From the NCBI GenBank assembly GCA_937875975.1, contig CALEEU010000199.1, forward strand, positions 1 through 6,936: DNA of 6,936 nucleotides. The letters are read 5' to 3'. The position numbers and the translations under genes were made by a program. The stretch comes from an uncultured Opitutia bacterium (GTDB lineage Bacteria > Verrucomicrobiota > Verrucomicrobiia > Opitutales > UBA953). The notes under the pieces are model-generated. The model saw only the letters and a program-made list of their open reading frames with translations. It was not told the DNA's origin and did not search any database. Each line of letters begins with the position of its first letter. Position 1 is the stretch's first letter. Below, piece after piece: positions 5,724 to 6,936 of this stretch.

Positions 5724-6936
5724 GCGAGTATCTGCTTCACGACATGGCCATGGACGTCGGTGAGGCGATAGTCGCGGCCCTGGAAGCGATAGGTGAGGCG
5801 TTCGTGGTCGAAGCCGAGGAGATGCATGATGGTGGCCTGCAGGTCGTGGACGTGGACCTTGTCCTTCACGCCGGCGAAGCCCATCTCGTCGGTTTCACCA
5901 AACTGGAAGCCGCCCTTCACGCCGCCGCCGGCCATCATGATCGTGAAGCAGTCGGGGTAGTGGTCGCGACCGAGGATCTGGCTCTTGGAGGTGCGGCCCT
6001 CGCGGAACGGCGTGCGGCCGAATTCGCCGCCCCAGACGATGAGGGTATCCTCGAGCAGGCCACGCTCCTTGAGGTCGTTGATCAGCGCCATGACGGGCTT
6101 GTCGGTCGCGGCCATTTTCTTGGTGAGGCCTTGCTCGATGCCGGTGTCCGCGGCGGTGCCGTGGAAGTCCCAGCCCCAGTCGAAGAGGTGGACGAAGCGC
6201 ACGCCTTTCTCGACCAGTCGGCGGGCGAGGAGGCAGTTGTTGGCGAAGCTGGCCTGGCCCGGCTGGGCGCCGTAGGCCTCGAGCGTCGCGGGCTTCTCCT
6301 TCGAGATGTCCATGACCTCGGGCACGCTGGCCTGCATGCGGAAGGCGAGTTCGTATTGGGCGATGCGGGTGACGGTCTCGGCGTGGCCGAGTTCTTCCTG
6401 CTGGCGCTGGTTGAGCGAATTGAGGGCGTCGAGCGTGGCGCGGCGGAGGTCACGCGTCATGCCGGGCGGGTCGTTGGCGAAGAGCACGGGGTCGCCCTTG
6501 CTGCGGCACTGCACGCCTTGGTACACGGACGGGATGAAGCCGGAGCCCCAGCAGCCTTGGCCGCCGCTGGGCTGGACGCCGTTGGAGATCATCGTGACGA
6601 AGCCCGGGAGGTCCTGGTTCTCGGTGCCGAGGCCGTAGGTGGCCCAGGAGCCGAGCGACGGACGTCCCTGGCGATTATGGCCGGTGAACAGGAGCAGTTC
6701 CGCCGGCGCATGATTGAACTGGTCGGTATGCATCGCCTTCACGAGCGTGACGTCGTCGGCGATTTTTTGGAAATTCGGGACGGCGTCGCTCATCCAGAGC
6801 CCGCCCTGACCGTATTGCTTGAACGTGCGCGGCGTGCCCATGAGCTTCGGCACGCCGGTGGTGAAGGCGAAAGTGCGTCCCTTGAGGAAAGAGTCGGGGC
6901 AGTCTTCGCCGTTCCGCTTCACCAGTTCCGGCTTGT
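5720..6936 (-). CDS. DUF1501 family protein, C-terminal 404 residues (5' end beyond window)
   Basis: The frame is open to the right edge and begins in the window with a split codon (xAC) followed by KPELVKRNGEDCPDSF, which is the conserved 'D-Y/P-KPEL' block about 80 residues into DUF1501 proteins. The GTG at 6922 therefore encodes an internal valine and is not the start. The missing part should hold the export signal and the SGGxSHxD motif. Visible motifs, numbered from the first full codon: MHTDQFNHAPAE (68-79), GRPSLGSW (90-97), RMQASVPEVMD (199-209), DWGWDFHG (252-259), GGEFGRTP (302-309), GRDHY (322-326) and HVHDLQAT (361-368). The fold is expected to be alkaline-phosphatase/sulfatase-like; activity unknown. 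It is the first visible gene of the leftward operon and overlaps the cytochrome gene by 4 bp. It is a diverged paralogue of the DUF1501 gene at 1195-2649: the C-terminal motifs are nearly the same, but the central regions differ, for example SNGVQPSGGQGCWGSGF here against STNKERSGQGLLARLWGSGF there. Confidence 0.92.
   Translation of the reverse strand, partial: KPELVKRNGEDCPDSFLKGRTFAFTTGVPKLMGTPRTFKQYGQGGLWMSDAVPNFQKIADDVTLVKAMHTDQFNHAPAELLLFTGHNRQGRPSLGSWATYGLGTENQDLPGFVTMISNGVQPSGGQGCWGSGFIPSVYQGVQCRSKGDPVLFANDPPGMTRDLRRATLDALNSLNQRQQEELGHAETVTRIAQYELAFRMQASVPEVMDISKEKPATLEAYGAQPGQASFANNCLLARRLVEKGVRFVHLFDWGWDFHGTAADTGIEQGLTKKMAATDKPVMALINDLKERGLLEDTLIVWGGEFGRTPFREGRTSKSQILGRDHYPDCFTIMMAGGGVKGGFQFGETDEMGFAGVKDKVHVHDLQATIMHLLGFDHERLTYRFQGRDYRLTDVHGHVVKQILA

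Noticed and set aside
6920..6922. GTG at 6922 as the start of the first DUF1501 gene
   Set aside because: In-frame codons upstream read KPEL, part of the conserved KPEL block, so the gene continues beyond the right edge.

Overview
The window is a GC-rich stretch (by eye well over 60% G+C) in which every supportable gene reads leftward, on the minus strand. The protein families belong to the paralogue-rich periplasmic/surface repertoire of the Planctomycetota-Verrucomicrobiota-Lentisphaerota group: two DUF1501 proteins, one planctomycete cytochrome protein (PSCyt1-PSCyt2/DUF1549-PSD1/DUF1553), and one 'putative membrane-bound dehydrogenase' (TIGR02604-type N-terminus). A Verrucomicrobiota host seems most likely, but the sequence alone does not exclude Planctomycetota. 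No RNA gene, CRISPR array, transposase or phage gene is visible.

In transcription order (right to left): (1) a DUF1501 protein, cut at its N-terminus by the right window edge (6936-5720); (2) a 1022-residue di-heme planctomycete cytochrome protein (5723-2655), whose ATG overlaps the previous stop codon as ATGA; (3) a complete second DUF1501 protein (2649-1195), starting 5 bp after the cytochrome gene and carrying a Tat-type signal plus a lipobox-like cysteine; (4) a 374-bp non-coding gap (1194-821); (5) a dehydrogenase/beta-propeller-type protein (820-1), cut at its C-terminus by the left edge. Genes 1-3 are almost certainly one operon. Gene 5 is co-oriented and may be co-transcribed or have its own promoter in the gap.

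The most unusual structure is in the gap. It holds an inverted pair of REP-like elements (927-1150). Each copy has a GTAG tetranucleotide followed by a 9-bp stem with a 4-nt loop. The two stems differ at positions that stay paired, which is covariation. The copies are embedded in a longer imperfect inverted repeat of about 80 nt per arm that includes heptad-like GGAAACC/GGAGACC units. A separate array of four 7-bp units (1153-1180) lies next to it. This looks like a BIME/REPIN-type non-autonomous element, to be tested by genome-wide copy number and a RAYT transposase elsewhere.

The four proteins are all predicted to be exported and fit a periplasmic or cell-surface oxidation/hydrolysis module: a dehydrogenase-like propeller, c-type hemes to carry electrons, and alkaline-phosphatase-fold DUF1501 proteins. 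The substrate is unknown and the pathway is inference from gene context.
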